The notes below the pieces were generated by a model that had not been told where the DNA came from, did no database searches, and was given only the letters and a program-made list of their open reading frames with translations. This document shows, piece by piece, positions 34,403-46,167 of a stretch of DNA of 64,000 bases. The position numbers and the translations under genes were made by a program. Source of the stretch: Amylostereum areolatum (taxonomy: Eukaryota > Basidiomycota > Agaricomycetes > Russulales > Stereaceae). The stretch lies in assembly GCA_012932865.1 (NCBI GenBank), contig SAXG01000085.1, forward strand, positions 1 through 64,000. Direction: 5' to 3'. Numbering within the stretch: position 1 is the first letter of the stretch; each line of letters begins with the position of its first letter.

Positions 34403-37400
34403 TCAGGCCTCAGCATAGTCGTCGTCGTCGTCGTCCACCCTCGCCTTCTTCCGAGCCACGGGTCGCGGACGAGGACGAGGCTTCGCCTGCTCGGGCGGAG
34501 GAGTGTCTTCCTTTGTCGCGCCCCCAACCCCAACTACCCCTCCCTCTCCACCGGACTCCTCCGCCTCGCTCTCCGCCGTCTCCTCCCGTTTGCGCTTTCT
34601 GGGTCCCCCGGCAGATCCGCCCCTTCCCCTTCCCCTTCCTCTGCCCCTGCCTCTGCCCCGACCGGCGGCCGTCCTCCTAGGTTTGGCTTTCGCCTTTCCC
34701 TTCGCCTTCGCGCCTTCCTCCTCGTCTTCCTCCTCGCCCGAGCCCCCGGACGAAACGGTCTCGCCCCCCTCCTTCCGTCGGTCCTTCCGCCACACGTCCA
34801 CCACCTCCTGCAGCCGCCGGCTCGCGTACGCCCGCCGTTTGCGCGGAGCAGCGGCGCCCTCGCCGACGGAGACGTCGAAAAAGGCGTTCAGTCGTCCCTG
34901 TTTGTTGAGCGCCTGCGCCTGCGAGCGTGCACCGTTTTAGGATCGAGGGGAAGGGAGGAAAGGGAGGGAAAACGGACCTGCGTGCGCTTGCTCATCTTCT
35001 GGATGATGGGCATCAGGAGCTCTTCCACCTTGGACGTGCTCCAACCGAGTTCTTGGAGGAATAAACTGGGCTTTTGTGAGCGCGGCGAGGACGGGCAGAT
35101 GGATTAGAAAAAAGAAACATACTCTCGCAATCCGTCAAGGTCTGGAAGTCCCCATTTGAACGGCTCTTCAGAGCTGTCTACGACCGGGTGGTAATAAGCG
35201 TCCCTCTGTTCGACGGTTAGCATAAACTAGGTTAAGGGAGATCGAAAGACGTACGACATGACTGTTGGGCCAGTCTTCCGCCAGATACAGATCCTTGAAT
35301 TTCTTTTTCTGCAATATATGCGTCAGGCCCACCCTTCAAAGGAAGGAGGGAAAGGGGACTCACAAAGCGCTTTCTAAACGTACTCCCGGACTCCTCCGGC
35401 GTATCCTTCCCGGACTGCACATTCCTCCACCACTCCCTGAACCGAAACAGCCCCTCCCTCCCCGGGAACTCCTTCAGCAGCTCCATCGCCACCACAGGCC
35501 CCACCCCCGGCAGGCCCTCCGTATAGTCGCTGCCGAGGAGATACGCGAGCTGGATGAGCCGCTCGCGCTCGAGGCCGAGTTCGCGCGCAAGGTCCGCCGC
35601 GAGGAAACATTCGACGGTTTTCGCCTGGTTGAACATGTTCTTGTACACGCGCGCGCCACCGAAGAGGAACACGTCCGAGTCGTCCGTGATGATGCCGTCG
35701 ACGAGCCCGAGCTCCGCGAGCGCGGCGCACTGCGCTTCGGCTTCCATAGGCGCGGTAATGTACGGGATGCCGAAGAGGCGGAGCATCACCTGTAGGGGAA
35801 AGGGGTTCGATTTCAGTGCGAACGGGTTTAGGAGGGCGGGGGGGAAAGCGCACCATGATCTGGGTCACCATTTGCTGCGTGACGTCCTCCGAGTCGCGCA
35901 TCGCGGCCTTGCGCTGCTCGTTCAGACCCTTGATCTCCTCGTCGATCTCCCGTCGGACGGCGTCGAGGTCCTTCCCCTTCACCTGCGACATGAAGCGCAC
36001 GAACTCGCCTTCTTCCCCGTGCGGGTCCATTTCCTGGGCGGCGTCCCAGGTGTCTTCTTTTGATGGACGCGGGACGGAGGGTGGGTCGGCGGGATGGGGG
36101 GCACGGGTTGGTGAGGGCGAGCGGGACCAGTCCGACAAGGGTTCGCCGTCGGAATCTTCAGTTAGAAAGGGCGGTGCGGTGTTTGCAAATGGAGGAGTGG
36201 GTTCAGTTGTCGTTGGAAGAGGCGGTGAAGGCTTGGTCGGTATCGACGTCGACCTAGAACGAGGCGAGGAAAGGCCAACGGACGGTTCTTGAGTCCAGTC
36301 CACGGAAACGACTCTTGGAGGTTGACATATTTTGCGCTTGAGTCGAGACGGGGAACGACTTCCTCCATATCTTCATCGGAATCGCTGATGTTGACGATAG
36401 TTGTATCTTCGACAATGAGCGGTTCCTCCCGGAATACAATAGGGGGGTTGGTGAGGGGTTTAGACGAGACAGGAAACTGGTACATTGACTGGAGAGGGTA
36501 CCAAAACCTCCTCCATATCCCCCTCTTCAGAATCAGAGACATGAAGCACGGGCGGCGGGACAATTGACGACGGAGGTTTCGAGCGACCACCGAGCAGCAA
36601 TGACGGACGACCAAAGGCTGATGACGTTGACGGCGCAAAGGAAGACTGGCCTCGCTTCTGAGGAGACGACAACGGTTTGCTGGGCGAAGGCCCTGCATTC
36701 GCGATCGCGAGCGCAGTTGCGAGTCGGCCGGGGACGTACAGGTCTTCGTCATCCGACATGATGTCCCTGCGCGAAGTCGCAATGTCGACGTCAGCCTCGG
36801 GTGCGTCCAAGCTGTCTGCGGCGGAAGACGCCTCGGTAGAAGGCTTGCCGGCGATGGACATGCGGGAAGCCTGCACCGCGCGACGGAACGCAGCGTCCTC
36901 CTCCGCGTCGATAGACTCTTGTATGGCGACCGCAAGATCCGCGTCCTCGTCTTCCTCGCGCACGAGCCTGGGCAGCTCGTCGTCTTCTAGCTCGAATAAA
37001 GGTTGCTTCTTCGGCTTTTTCTTCGGCGGCTTCGTTCGGTGTGGGGCCAAGCTTTTACCGGTACTGGCGTGTCCCGATGCCTGCGAGGGCCATAGCTTTG
37101 TTGATATTCGCGAAGGTCAGGGTCCATGGCCGCGCGCTGAGGTCTGCGGAGACGTTTGCGTAAGCATATGTACGACGTAGACGTCGTGGGCACAACATAC
37201 ATAACGACTTCTTCCATGTCTGCGTCGCTGTCATCGTTGTCGACAGGCAGGTTTGGGCGGGTCGTCCTGGTCGATGAGGATAGGCTTCGATTGGGTGCCC
37301 TCGTCGCGGATGCCCAAAACCCACCCGCCATCTCCGGTGGTATTCTTGATGAGGACGTACTCCCTGTTCCGCTCGCTAGCGATGCGAGCGGGGATAGAGA

Positions 37401-38477
37401 CGTGCGCCTGCCCGATGGTGTCCGTCGTGATGAGCAGCTGCTGGGTGAGCGTATTCCGCTGCTTCAGGTTCTTGATCTGCTCCTTGGAAAAGTCAAGGGG
37501 CGTGTGCGCGTTCCGGAGCATGTTTTGCAGGCGTTTGTGCGAGGTCTGCCGCGACTTCAGCCGCAGGTCGCCGACGATCTCGTACTGCACCTCCGTGGGC
37601 AGTTCGCGGAAGGAGGGAGAGCTGACGTCGATGTCCTCCGGACGCATCTCGTCGATGAACGCGCGGAGCTCCTCCTCGGTCGCCAGACGCGGGTCTGGGG
37701 CGGTGACTTTCGTGGCGCGGGCCACGCGCTCGCTCACGTCGACCTGGGGGAGTTTGTACATGTCGTGCTCGCGCCATTTGGCCTTCTTCGAGCTGCCCGA
37801 GGCGGGCGTGGTGGCGTCAGGGTTGGAGTCATCGACGGCCTTCTTTGCAGGCGTTTTCGGGGGATTGCTGTCCAGGTCTTCGAGATAGACCGTGTTCGCG
37901 TTGATACGGACGGGGCCGGATGGGGCTTTACCCTTGCCCTTCGAGGCGCTGGTCGAGGTCAGCCGCGAGTCAAATTTCACTGGAGATACGACACACCTTG
38001 AGCCCTGGGCATGGTTGAGAGCCTCGCGTCGCAGCTGTGCTGCGAGGAGCTTTTCTGCTACCTTGGCGTGGCTCGCCGCCGCGCCGCTCTTCTTTCTCTT
38101 GCGTTCCGCCTAGGTATTTTTCGTTAGTTGTGAAACGGACCAGAGCGACCGGTGTCACGCACGATAGTCTGACGCTTCAGTGCAGGCGCTCCTCCGTCGA
38201 AAACGAAGACAGGTTTGATGCCGTAGAACAGGAGCTTGCAGATACGGCGCAGGAAACCCAGGACGTGAGCATTGACAAGTCCGCGACCTTCCTTGTCGCG
38301 CATCGTCGCCTGAAACTGGTATATCCAGATGCTGGAATCGATGGCCATCGCTTTCCCTTCCATCGTTTCAAGCCTAAGTTGAAGTGTGAGAATGCCTGCA
38401 ATAGATAAACGACGATTCACGCACAGAACGGATCTGCCGACGGGGGTGAGCAGGTCCCATAGTGACTTCACACCCAT
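34403..38477 (-). CDS. RAD2: XPG/RAD2 structure-specific endonuclease, nucleotide-excision repair
   Basis: RAD2/ERCC5 makes the 3' incision in nucleotide excision repair. The N-nuclease domain starts MGVKSLWDLLTPVGRSV, then LETMEGKAMAIDSSIWIYQF, GFLRRICKLLFYGIKPVFVF and DGGAPALKRQTI. A long spacer contains KFDSRLTSTSASKGKGK, TEEELRAFIDEMRPEDIDVS and LPTEVQYEIVGDLRLKSRQT. UIM-like helices DADLAVAIQESIDAEED and AAFRRAVQASRMS lie near 36870-36930. The I-nuclease domain reads GIPYITAPMEAEAQCAALAE, DGIITDDSDVFLFGGARVYK, LAYLLGSDYTEGLPGVGPVV, carrying the catalytic acidic residues. The C-terminus has QGRLNAFF, a PCNA-binding PIP-box, and an RG-repeat/Lys-rich tail ending DDYAEA. Divergent from COX11 across about 240 bases. 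The order of domains and the length of roughly 1,000-1,100 residues fit RAD2 rather than FEN1 or EXO1. Confidence 0.93.
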
Positions 38478-38718
38478 GGTACACTGCTGCTAGAGTAAGA
38501 AAGGAGCAGGTGGTGGTCATCGACAAAGCGTAGAGCTATGCTTGTGAGAGCGCGGAGTCAGAGACGCGGCGCGCAGAATTGACGCGATCCCGACGCGTGA
38601 CTGCTGTCGCGTCCGCTTGCCGAGCGCGTCGACGACATTCTTCCTCGTCTCCGAGCTTTTGCTTTCTTCAGTCTGACTCTCTTTGGTCCTCGTAACAGCT
38701 AGACGCGTAGGCTCCCGA

Positions 38719-39822
38719 ATGGCTTCTCCGTTACGCCTTTTTGGACGGTCGTGCGTGAGTTAGACTTATCCGTCTCCGTCCCGAGATAATTCAACGAATG
38801 TGCAGATTCATCCAGGGCGGTCATTGTTGACACCGCTCGGTCGGCAGTCATCTCACGTCCTCGCAAGGGAAAGGCTTCTGTGGCTCAATAAGGGGGGTGC
38901 ATCGCCGAGGCTTCTGTCAACTGCACCACCTCGGCCAAATCCACCACGGCATAGGCTGGTGTCGGCTCGGGACGTGTACAAGCAAAGGAACAGGAGTTTG
39001 CTCATGTACACCTCCGCTGTGGTGCGTTCTTCGTTCTTCGCCTTTTTATTACTGTTGATTGTGTGGGCCGATAGATTGTTCTCGCTGTCGGGGTCACATA
39101 TGCCGCGGTCCCCCTATATCGCATGTTTTGCGCTGCTACCGGTTTCGCGGGCACGCCCATAGTAGGAACGGGACGGTTCGAGGCTGATCGTCTTGTTCCC
39201 GTCGAGGGCGCAAAGCGCATCAAGGTTCACTTCAACGCGGACAGGGCGGAGCAATTGCCTTGGACGTTCACACCGCAGCAGAAGTTCGTCACTGTGCTCC
39301 CGGGCGAGACGAGTCTGGCCTTCTACAAGGCTAAGAATACCTCCAGCCAAGACATCATCGGTATCGCTACCTACAATGTGACGCCAGACAGGGTGCGATT
39401 GAAGTCGTATCTGCGCCGACGCCCGCACGTTTGCTCACACGACGACCCACCAGATAGCACCGTACTTTTCCAAGGTGGAATGCTTTTGCTTCGAGGAGCA
39501 GAAGCTGTTGGCCGGGGAGGAGGTGGACATGCCGCTGCTTTTCTTCATCGACAAGGATGTCCTGGAAGATCCTGCATGTAGAAATCTGGACGACGTGGTG
39601 TTGTCCTACACGTTCTTCAGGTGCAGTTTCGCTTTCAATGATCGACGCAAACACGGCTAGGACTGACATTTCCTCAGGGCTAGGCGCAACGCGCAGGGTC
39701 ACCTGGAGCCGGATGCACCGGATGAGGTGGTGCAGGCTTCGCAGGGCTTTGGAGATTATGAGCACGCGCCCAAAGCCGAAGTACGGAACGCGGCGCAGGC
39801 TTTGGATTCACCTTCGAGTTAG
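38719..39822 (+). CDS. COX11: Cytochrome c oxidase assembly protein COX11
   Basis: COX11 delivers copper to the CuB site of COX1 at the mitochondrial inner membrane. The first exon encodes MASPLRLFGRSC; the presequence continues IHPGRSLLTPLGRQSSHVLA. The family signature ARDVYKQRNRSLLMYTSAV leads into the single transmembrane helix IVLAVGVTYAAVPLYRMFCA. The intermembrane-space domain reads TGFAGTPIVG, RIKVHFNADRAEQLPWTFTP, VLPGETSLAFYKAKNTSSQD and IGIATYNVTPDRIAPYFSKV. The copper-binding CFCF motif is in ECFCFEEQKLLAGEEVDMPL. It ends NAAQALDSPSS with stop at 39820. Four introns, all in phase; the gene appears intact. Confidence 0.95.
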
Positions 39823-40220
39823 GATGCCACGTACGATACTACTGTTCGGAATCACCACCACTCGTTCTGCTGTTGCGCGCGGGCTGGACGCGCGTACGTA
39901 CGAACTTCATGAAACACGATAAGTAGCAGCCCGGCGGCAAGTAAGTATATGGGCGATCAAAGGTTGCGAACGTGAGATGGCAAGAGTCTCCCACGTATTT
40001 TATTGCAAGAAATAACACCGCCTCGGGGACTCGGGAACGGGACGTTCGATGAACGTGGACCTGAATGGCCATCGAGGTCGTTGGCACTTGCAGTCCTCAG
40101 TGGGAGTCGAGACAGCGCGGCTTCGTTCCTCCTTCCCAACTGCAGCCGTGGATTAGACGCGGCAGTTCGCCCGTCCGAGAGGCGGCTTCTAATCCTGCTC
40201 AGGCTCCGTCCTCCTCAAGC
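39823..40220. other. Intergenic between COX11 and the CAF120-like gene
   Basis: 3' flank of COX11 and leader of the next gene. An in-frame upstream Met at 40065 could extend the downstream protein by 52 codons. Confidence 0.5.
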
Positions 40221-43200
40221 ATGCCGTTGCCCCCCGCCCGCCCTCAGATCTCCAACCACGGCTCCGCCCATAATCGCACTTCTTCCTTTTTCTCCATCTT
40301 CAGATCCACAGACCAAGCACCCTCCGTCGCTCCTCACCCGACTCCCAACGCTCCAGACGAACACGGTCGCATGCCTTCATCCCCGCCCCCGACACAGTCC
40401 CCGCCGCCACAATCGCCGCCCACCGACAGAACCGACCGACGTCCCACGTCCTCGGGCAGCCAAGCACCAGGTCCCGCCCCCAGCAGTGGCCAACCCATTC
40501 CGGGGCAGCTGCACCCTGAGATTCGCTCCGTGGTGCAGCTCACTCTCGCTCACGCCCACAAAGTTTATTTCTCGGGTCCGCTCGTGCGGCGCATCGAACG
40601 ACTTCCGGACGGTCACCAGCCTGCAAAGGACGAAGGATGGCGCTCCGTGTGGGCTCAGCTGGGTGGGACGACGCTGAGCGTCTGGGATACCCTGGAGATC
40701 GAAGAGGCGAACAAGCATGGCAAGGAAGTCCCCCCGACTTACATCAACATCACCGATGCTGTGAGTCCCTCCATCCCGTCTTCTTTTTCCTTTACCTTGC
40801 AGATGGGCCTTCAAAGGTTGGTGGGTCGGTCGCGATAGGGCAGGTTCACAAGCCCGCGGAGGACTGACGACGATTGACCGACAATCCACGTCGATCCTTC
40901 CCTCCCTTCCCTCCTTTCACACCTGCGTTTTCTATCCACCCAATACGGAGCATGATCTGACGTTTCGCGTTTCAAAACAAAGTTTGTGCAGGTTCTTGGT
41001 GCAGTCACGATTCCGGCTTCGGGCAACCGACCACCTCAACGATACAGCAACGTAGTCACCGTGAACACGGCAGGATCCAACCTCCTCCTCTTCTCCTGTC
41101 CCAGTGGGACCTGAACTCATCGCATGGGCCAGTGCGTTCCGTCTCGCCTCATGGGAGAAATCGCGTCTGGAGGAAATATACACTGCACATCTATTACGGA
41201 TCACGCTCAACGACGGTACGTTCGACTTCTTGCTCCACGCGTCCACATCAATGCCGCGTGCCCGGCGCTCCTTTCCTCGACGTTCTCGCTGAACTTGGCT
41301 ATGTTTAGGTCGAGATACGCCCACCACGCTCGTGCGTGGCAAGATGGAAGGTTGGGTCCGCGTCCGACTGGCAGGACAAACGGACTGGAAACGCCTATGG
41401 ATGGTCGTCAGCAGCGGCTCTACAGAGCCTTACGTCCCACCCGCCCACGAAGGCCGCCCAGGACCAGCAGAGATAACGCGAAAGCGGCGCATATCTTCAC
41501 TATGGGGAGGCGCTGGTGGCTCTCGCGACGAGGGCTACGGCGCGCCTCTCGGGTAAATCTCAGGTATCGTTCTTCAGCTCGGCCAAGACCCGCGACAGGA
41601 AGAAGGCATATCTCTCTTTCCACGATGTCTCCCAAGCTTTCGCTGTATACCCCGAACGACCAGAGCTTATCAACAGAAGCACACTCATGAAGCTGGAAGG
41701 GACCCTTGGGGACGAGGAGATCGCGGGCACGATGCGAGGACGAGAAGGATGGATACTAGTCATGCCTGAGCTGGAGCCTGGCTTTTCACAGGCGCGTGAG
41801 ATGCTCAAGTGGCTTATTGGTGCGCGATCTTCGGGACCTTCTATCACGCTTCTAACAGTGATTCTAGCCATTCACGACGCATTCCAATTGTACGGTCGCC
41901 CGAAGGAATACATTTGGGACCCACGCAACTCCTCATCTCTCATGTTTGCCTACCCCATCGGTCCTAACCGCGATGTGAGCCTTTTCAGCTCTTGATGCAT
42001 CGCATGTTGATGACCATACCTAGGCTCTTTTCCTCGAACGGGAAGCGGCAGAGACAATGGACCCCCGTGAAGATCGTACCTCAGCAGTTCGCTCACGTCT
42101 CTTCAACATTCTCACCGAGCGCATGCAGAGCCAGGGCATTCTACCACGTGGCCCCAAAGTCAGCTCACCTCCGACCCTCCCACCTTTGCCCATGGAGGAA
42201 TCGCCCACTGAAGCATCGCCTCCTGACAAACCTCCATCTCTGCCTCAACTGCCGCCGCTCAGCTTTGGTGCTTCCCAGGACGAATCCTCCAGCAACTCCA
42301 AGGCCGTCCTGACACCCATTACGGAGATGAGCAACTCGAACCCTGGATCGGCGGAGCAAAGCCGCTCACGGTCCACTGGCATAGGCGGTGGTTCGGGCGT
42401 CCGATCTCCGCTCTTGTCCGGCAATGGACCGTCAACCATCCTAGAAGAGTCGTCCTCGACGAACTTCCTGGACGAACCCACTCTCTCTAATAGCCCCGTC
42501 GAAATGTCACTTCCAGAGTCCTCCGCTGCGCGTCCTACAAGCACTGAGTTGGCACAAAATGATGCATCTTCCCGACCTGCGTCGCGATTCAGTCATACCT
42601 ATTCCGGCAGCATCTCTCAAACAAAGGGGTCGACGGATGAGAACGAGGCGCGCCCGCTTGTCGCACCGTCAGCGACGTCATTCAGGACCAGTAGTAGCAC
42701 CTTCGCAACATCCCCACAGCCTGTTTCCAGAAGCAGCCTCGGCCAACCCGCCGCCTTCGTTCAAGGGATCGATGTTTCCCCGCGAGTCTTCACCTGGGTT
42801 TTCAGTCGTGTCGTCGGGTTACTCTGCCCTAGCGTCAGATGATTCGCCCCCACTCGGATTGGCCTCCCCCCGCGCACAGCCTACGCCCCCCTTACCACGG
42901 TCACCTGCGTCGCCTTCAAGGTTCTCTACCACCACGCCTCCGCCGCCTCCAAAGCCAGCCAAGTCCGTGCAGTCTCCCAGGATCGGCTCGCAAGTCTCTT
43001 TGGAACGTACCGCGACGCCACCGACTGCTCTCTCCAACCCTGCATCGAGACCTACAAGTCCGCCGTCTAACCCTCCTGCGTCACCCTTCCAGCAGCCTCC
43101 TCCTTCGTCCTTCCAGCAACCACCGCCCCCTTCGTCTTTCCAGCCATCTACCCGTCCAATCTCGGTCGATTACTCTGTGATGACTTCTCCGTACTCGCCT

Positions 43201-45709
43201 GTGGGTGGGCCCGACGATCCGTCGCCGTTTGGAGACCATGGGCGTGCGCAGCCGCCCGGAAGGGGCCCGAGGTCCATTCATTCGTCGTCGAGGCTCTCGA
43301 TGGTGTCGAGCCCTCCTGAGCCGCCACTTCCCAGTTCACCATTACCTCCAGCACCTCGAGTTGCCAGCCCGCCTCGACCGTCACAGGCACCTACGACCTC
43401 CCCTCGAATGGCACAAGCACAAACACCCGCTCGGGCGCCCGTGCAAGCGGCGCCTCTCCCCCCTCGAATGAGACAAACGCTGGAGTCCGAAGAGAGCAAT
43501 CCAAACCTTTACGACGAGGGCGCGTTGTACTACATGCAACATTTCGATCAGTCTCCGCCGGCGCCCCGGCGCATGCCAACCAAAGTGCCCGAGGTCAACG
43601 AAGAGGACGAAGAAGAAGACGAGTCGTCTTCAGAGTACAGCGTGCCCTCGCCGGAGCAGTCGAAAGTTGGTCCTTTGCGTGCGCGGGGAGCGCGGTCGCC
43701 GCCGGCTGTGGGCGGTAGCAAAAGCGGGAGCGGCAGAATGCGATCTCCCACGGTCGAGTCTGGGCCTCGGAATGGGCCGCAGGGTCTTGATCGGCGTCCA
43801 ACAGGTGCACGTGCTCGTCCGTCTTCTTCTTCAGCTGCCAGCAACAGCCACCACCACCACTCCACTCAAAACTACACCCAGAACGCGTCCACCTCCCGCC
43901 ACGACGAAGACGACATGGACGACACTGCTGATGCCATCGCCGCTATGAACTTCCTCGACCGAGAGGAACGGGGCTCTCCCTCGCCGCCACCTGCGTCCAG
44001 CGCGTCACGCCCTGGCCAACCCCCGCAGCCCACGATCGTCGAACCAGAAGATGGCACATCGACACCTCCCAGTGACAACGCCTCGCAGTACCGGTCCTCG
44101 TTCGCGCCGTCGAAAAACGCCATGCAGAGGAAGGCCAAGACGGAAGCACAGCAGGCCGCGCACGAGGCAGCTGTCACACGGCCTGGTCGGGCGAATGGAA
44201 AAGGGAAAGCGAAAGCGAAGAAGGCTGGCGCTTGGGGTGACAGCAGCGAGGAGGAGGAAGAAGAGGAGGATGACGAAGACGTCGACTCCGACGGGGAACC
44301 TACGGCGCCTCCGAGCGTGCGCGATGGGTCGACGTCTGGCCACATGCAGGCTGGTCCCCAAGGCCGTTCTCCGTACAACCCCGCCCGCGTCCCATCTCCC
44401 TTGGCCGCAGACGGGTCGTCCTCGGCTGACAATACCCGAAACACACGTCATCTTCCTCAAGTGCCTGGTCAGCGACCTCCAGGTGTGTTGCACTGTGTCT
44501 GTGAAGCCCGCGGTGATACTAACCGTTCAATAGGACCGTACGGCGACCCCGATTATGCCTATTCGCCCATGCCGCCTCGTTCTATGGCCGACCAATACTC
44601 CTCTGCTCCTCGATCCATGTACGACGACGGCATGCACGCCCAGCAGAACTTCCAGACCCACGCCCCCGTCCCTGCTCCTCCGCGCAACATCTTCAATCAG
44701 GTCCTCGATCCCAACCGCGCCCCTGGCGCTCCACCTCCCGAGGCACCCAGCCGGGACACATTCATCCAACTCGAATCACCCGCGCAGACGATGACGAAGG
44801 CGTTCACCCCTCACGGCTTGCTCTCTGTCGGGCTGCAAGACAAACAGGATCGATCGGCGAAAAAGCAGGAGGAGCTCGCGCGCGAGTCGGGCGCATCCCT
44901 CATCAACGTGCCCAACAAGCCGCCGCCGCCGCAGACCGGTCTTCTCGGCGCGATCACGGCGCACGAGCGGGAACGCAAGCGCGAAGGTGGCGTCGGTGCG
45001 ACGCTCACCGAGCGCGAGCGCGAGAAGCGTGTGGCGGAAGACCGACAGCGCAAGCTGGACGAGTTCCAGCGACAGCAACTCGAACACATGGCACAAGGCG
45101 GGTCGATGTACGGCGGTCAGTTTGGCGGGTACAATCCGATGATGATGGGCATGAACCCGATGATGACCGGCATGAATCCCATGATGACGGGGATGATGGG
45201 GTACCCGGGCATGATGAACCCCCAGCACATGTTCGCCGCCCAGCAGGCGGCTCAACAGGCGTACCAGCAGGCGATGATGAACTTTTCGCAGGCGGGACTC
45301 GCAAGTCGGCGGAGAGCGTGGTGTCAGTCCTGGGCCGATGAACCCGATGATGACTGGGCCGAGCATGGGAGGACAGATGCATCCGATGATGACTGGCGGG
45401 AGCTTCGACCCGCGCATGTCGATGATGGGCATGCCGATGATGGGTATGGGTGGTATGGGTATGCAGGGTATGGGCATGGGTATGGGTGGACAAGGTATGG
45501 TGCCGATGGGCATGCAGATGACCGGTGGCTCTGGTTTCGACCCGAGGTTCTCCCAGATGGATCCCAGCATGATGGCTCCGCCCAACCCCGGCTTCGCCAA
45601 CGACTCCCGTGGGGGCACCGGGCAGAACTCGCCCGCGATGCGTCCTTTGGACATGGGCGACGACCAGAGGGGTTCTGGAAACAACAGCCCGAGGCCGCCA
45701 CCCCAGTAG
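40221..45709 (+). CDS. CAF120/SKG3-like PH-domain protein (CCR4-NOT-associated family)
   Basis: A long protein with a PH-type N-terminal region and a disordered C-terminal half. The first PH-like unit reads LHPEIRSVVQLTLAHAHKVY, then GWRSVWAQLGGTTLSVWDTL, and NLLLFSCP, ELIAWASAFRLASWEKSRLE. The second PH domain starts GKMEGWVRVRLAGQTDWKRL, then SAKTRDRKKAYLSFHDVSQA and REGWILVMPELEPGFSQARE, with YPIGPNRD closing it. This layout matches yeast Caf120/Skg3, regulators linked to CCR4-NOT and polarised growth. The tail (about 42.1-45.7 kb) is Pro/Ser-rich, then has ALYYMQHFDQSPPAPRR, an acidic run, a Lys/Arg helical stretch (RKLDEFQRQQLEHMAQGG) and Met/Gly-rich repeats. Frame breaks occur near 42740 and 45298. 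Start at 40221 (MPLPPARPQISNHGS); an upstream in-frame Met is at 40065. An in-frame intron is likely at 44483-44533. Confidence 0.75.
45129..45520 (+). repeat. Met/Gly-rich tandem repeat in the CAF120-like C-terminus
   Basis: Repeated units such as NPMMTGM and MGMGGMGMQG, encoded by near-identical ATGATG/ATGGGC blocks. Such runs are prone to slippage and are functionally low-complexity. Confidence 0.85.
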
Positions 45710-46167
45710 TCGTCGTTTCCGGTCGGACTTTGCCTTTTTTCGCGTTCTTTTGGTGTAGCGTTATGGTGTTCTTTTTGCTTTGCTCCCCCCTCTCCACCCT
45801 CTGGTGTGACGGGTCCGGCGACTTCGTTATCTAGCCATGGACATACTTAGGTACAGTATCTCAATACATTTTTCCACCGCACGATCGTTGCAATATATAT
45901 AATGGACCGTCGGGCTTTGAGTAGGTCATATACCTTTATGCATCGTCTTATTGCTTTACTTTTGTATACATGTGTAAAGCTACTTCTCAATACTCGTTTG
46001 TCCGACGAAATTACAAAGAGGTAAGACGACAAACGAGTCGAACGGTTCGAAACTTCGAACTGTCGCGTGCTCGCTTAGATCTCCAACCTTACTTCTTTTC
46101 GACCTTGATCTCTGTTTCTCGTCTCGACACCTCTCCTCCACATCGCTCACAACACTCCCCATTTATC
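45710..46167. other. Intergenic, 3' flank and promoter of the EBP1-like gene
   Basis: AT-rich 3' flank (45840-45990), then the leader of the next gene. No coding frame recognised. Confidence 0.5.

Noticed and set aside
44776..45684. 302-codon minus-strand open frame
   Set aside because: Antisense of the Met/Gly repeat region; repetitive composition only.
42559..45834. 1091-codon frame as an independent gene
   Set aside because: It is the disordered tail of the CAF120-like protein, entered after a frame break near 42740; its last 180 codons are out of frame after 45298.
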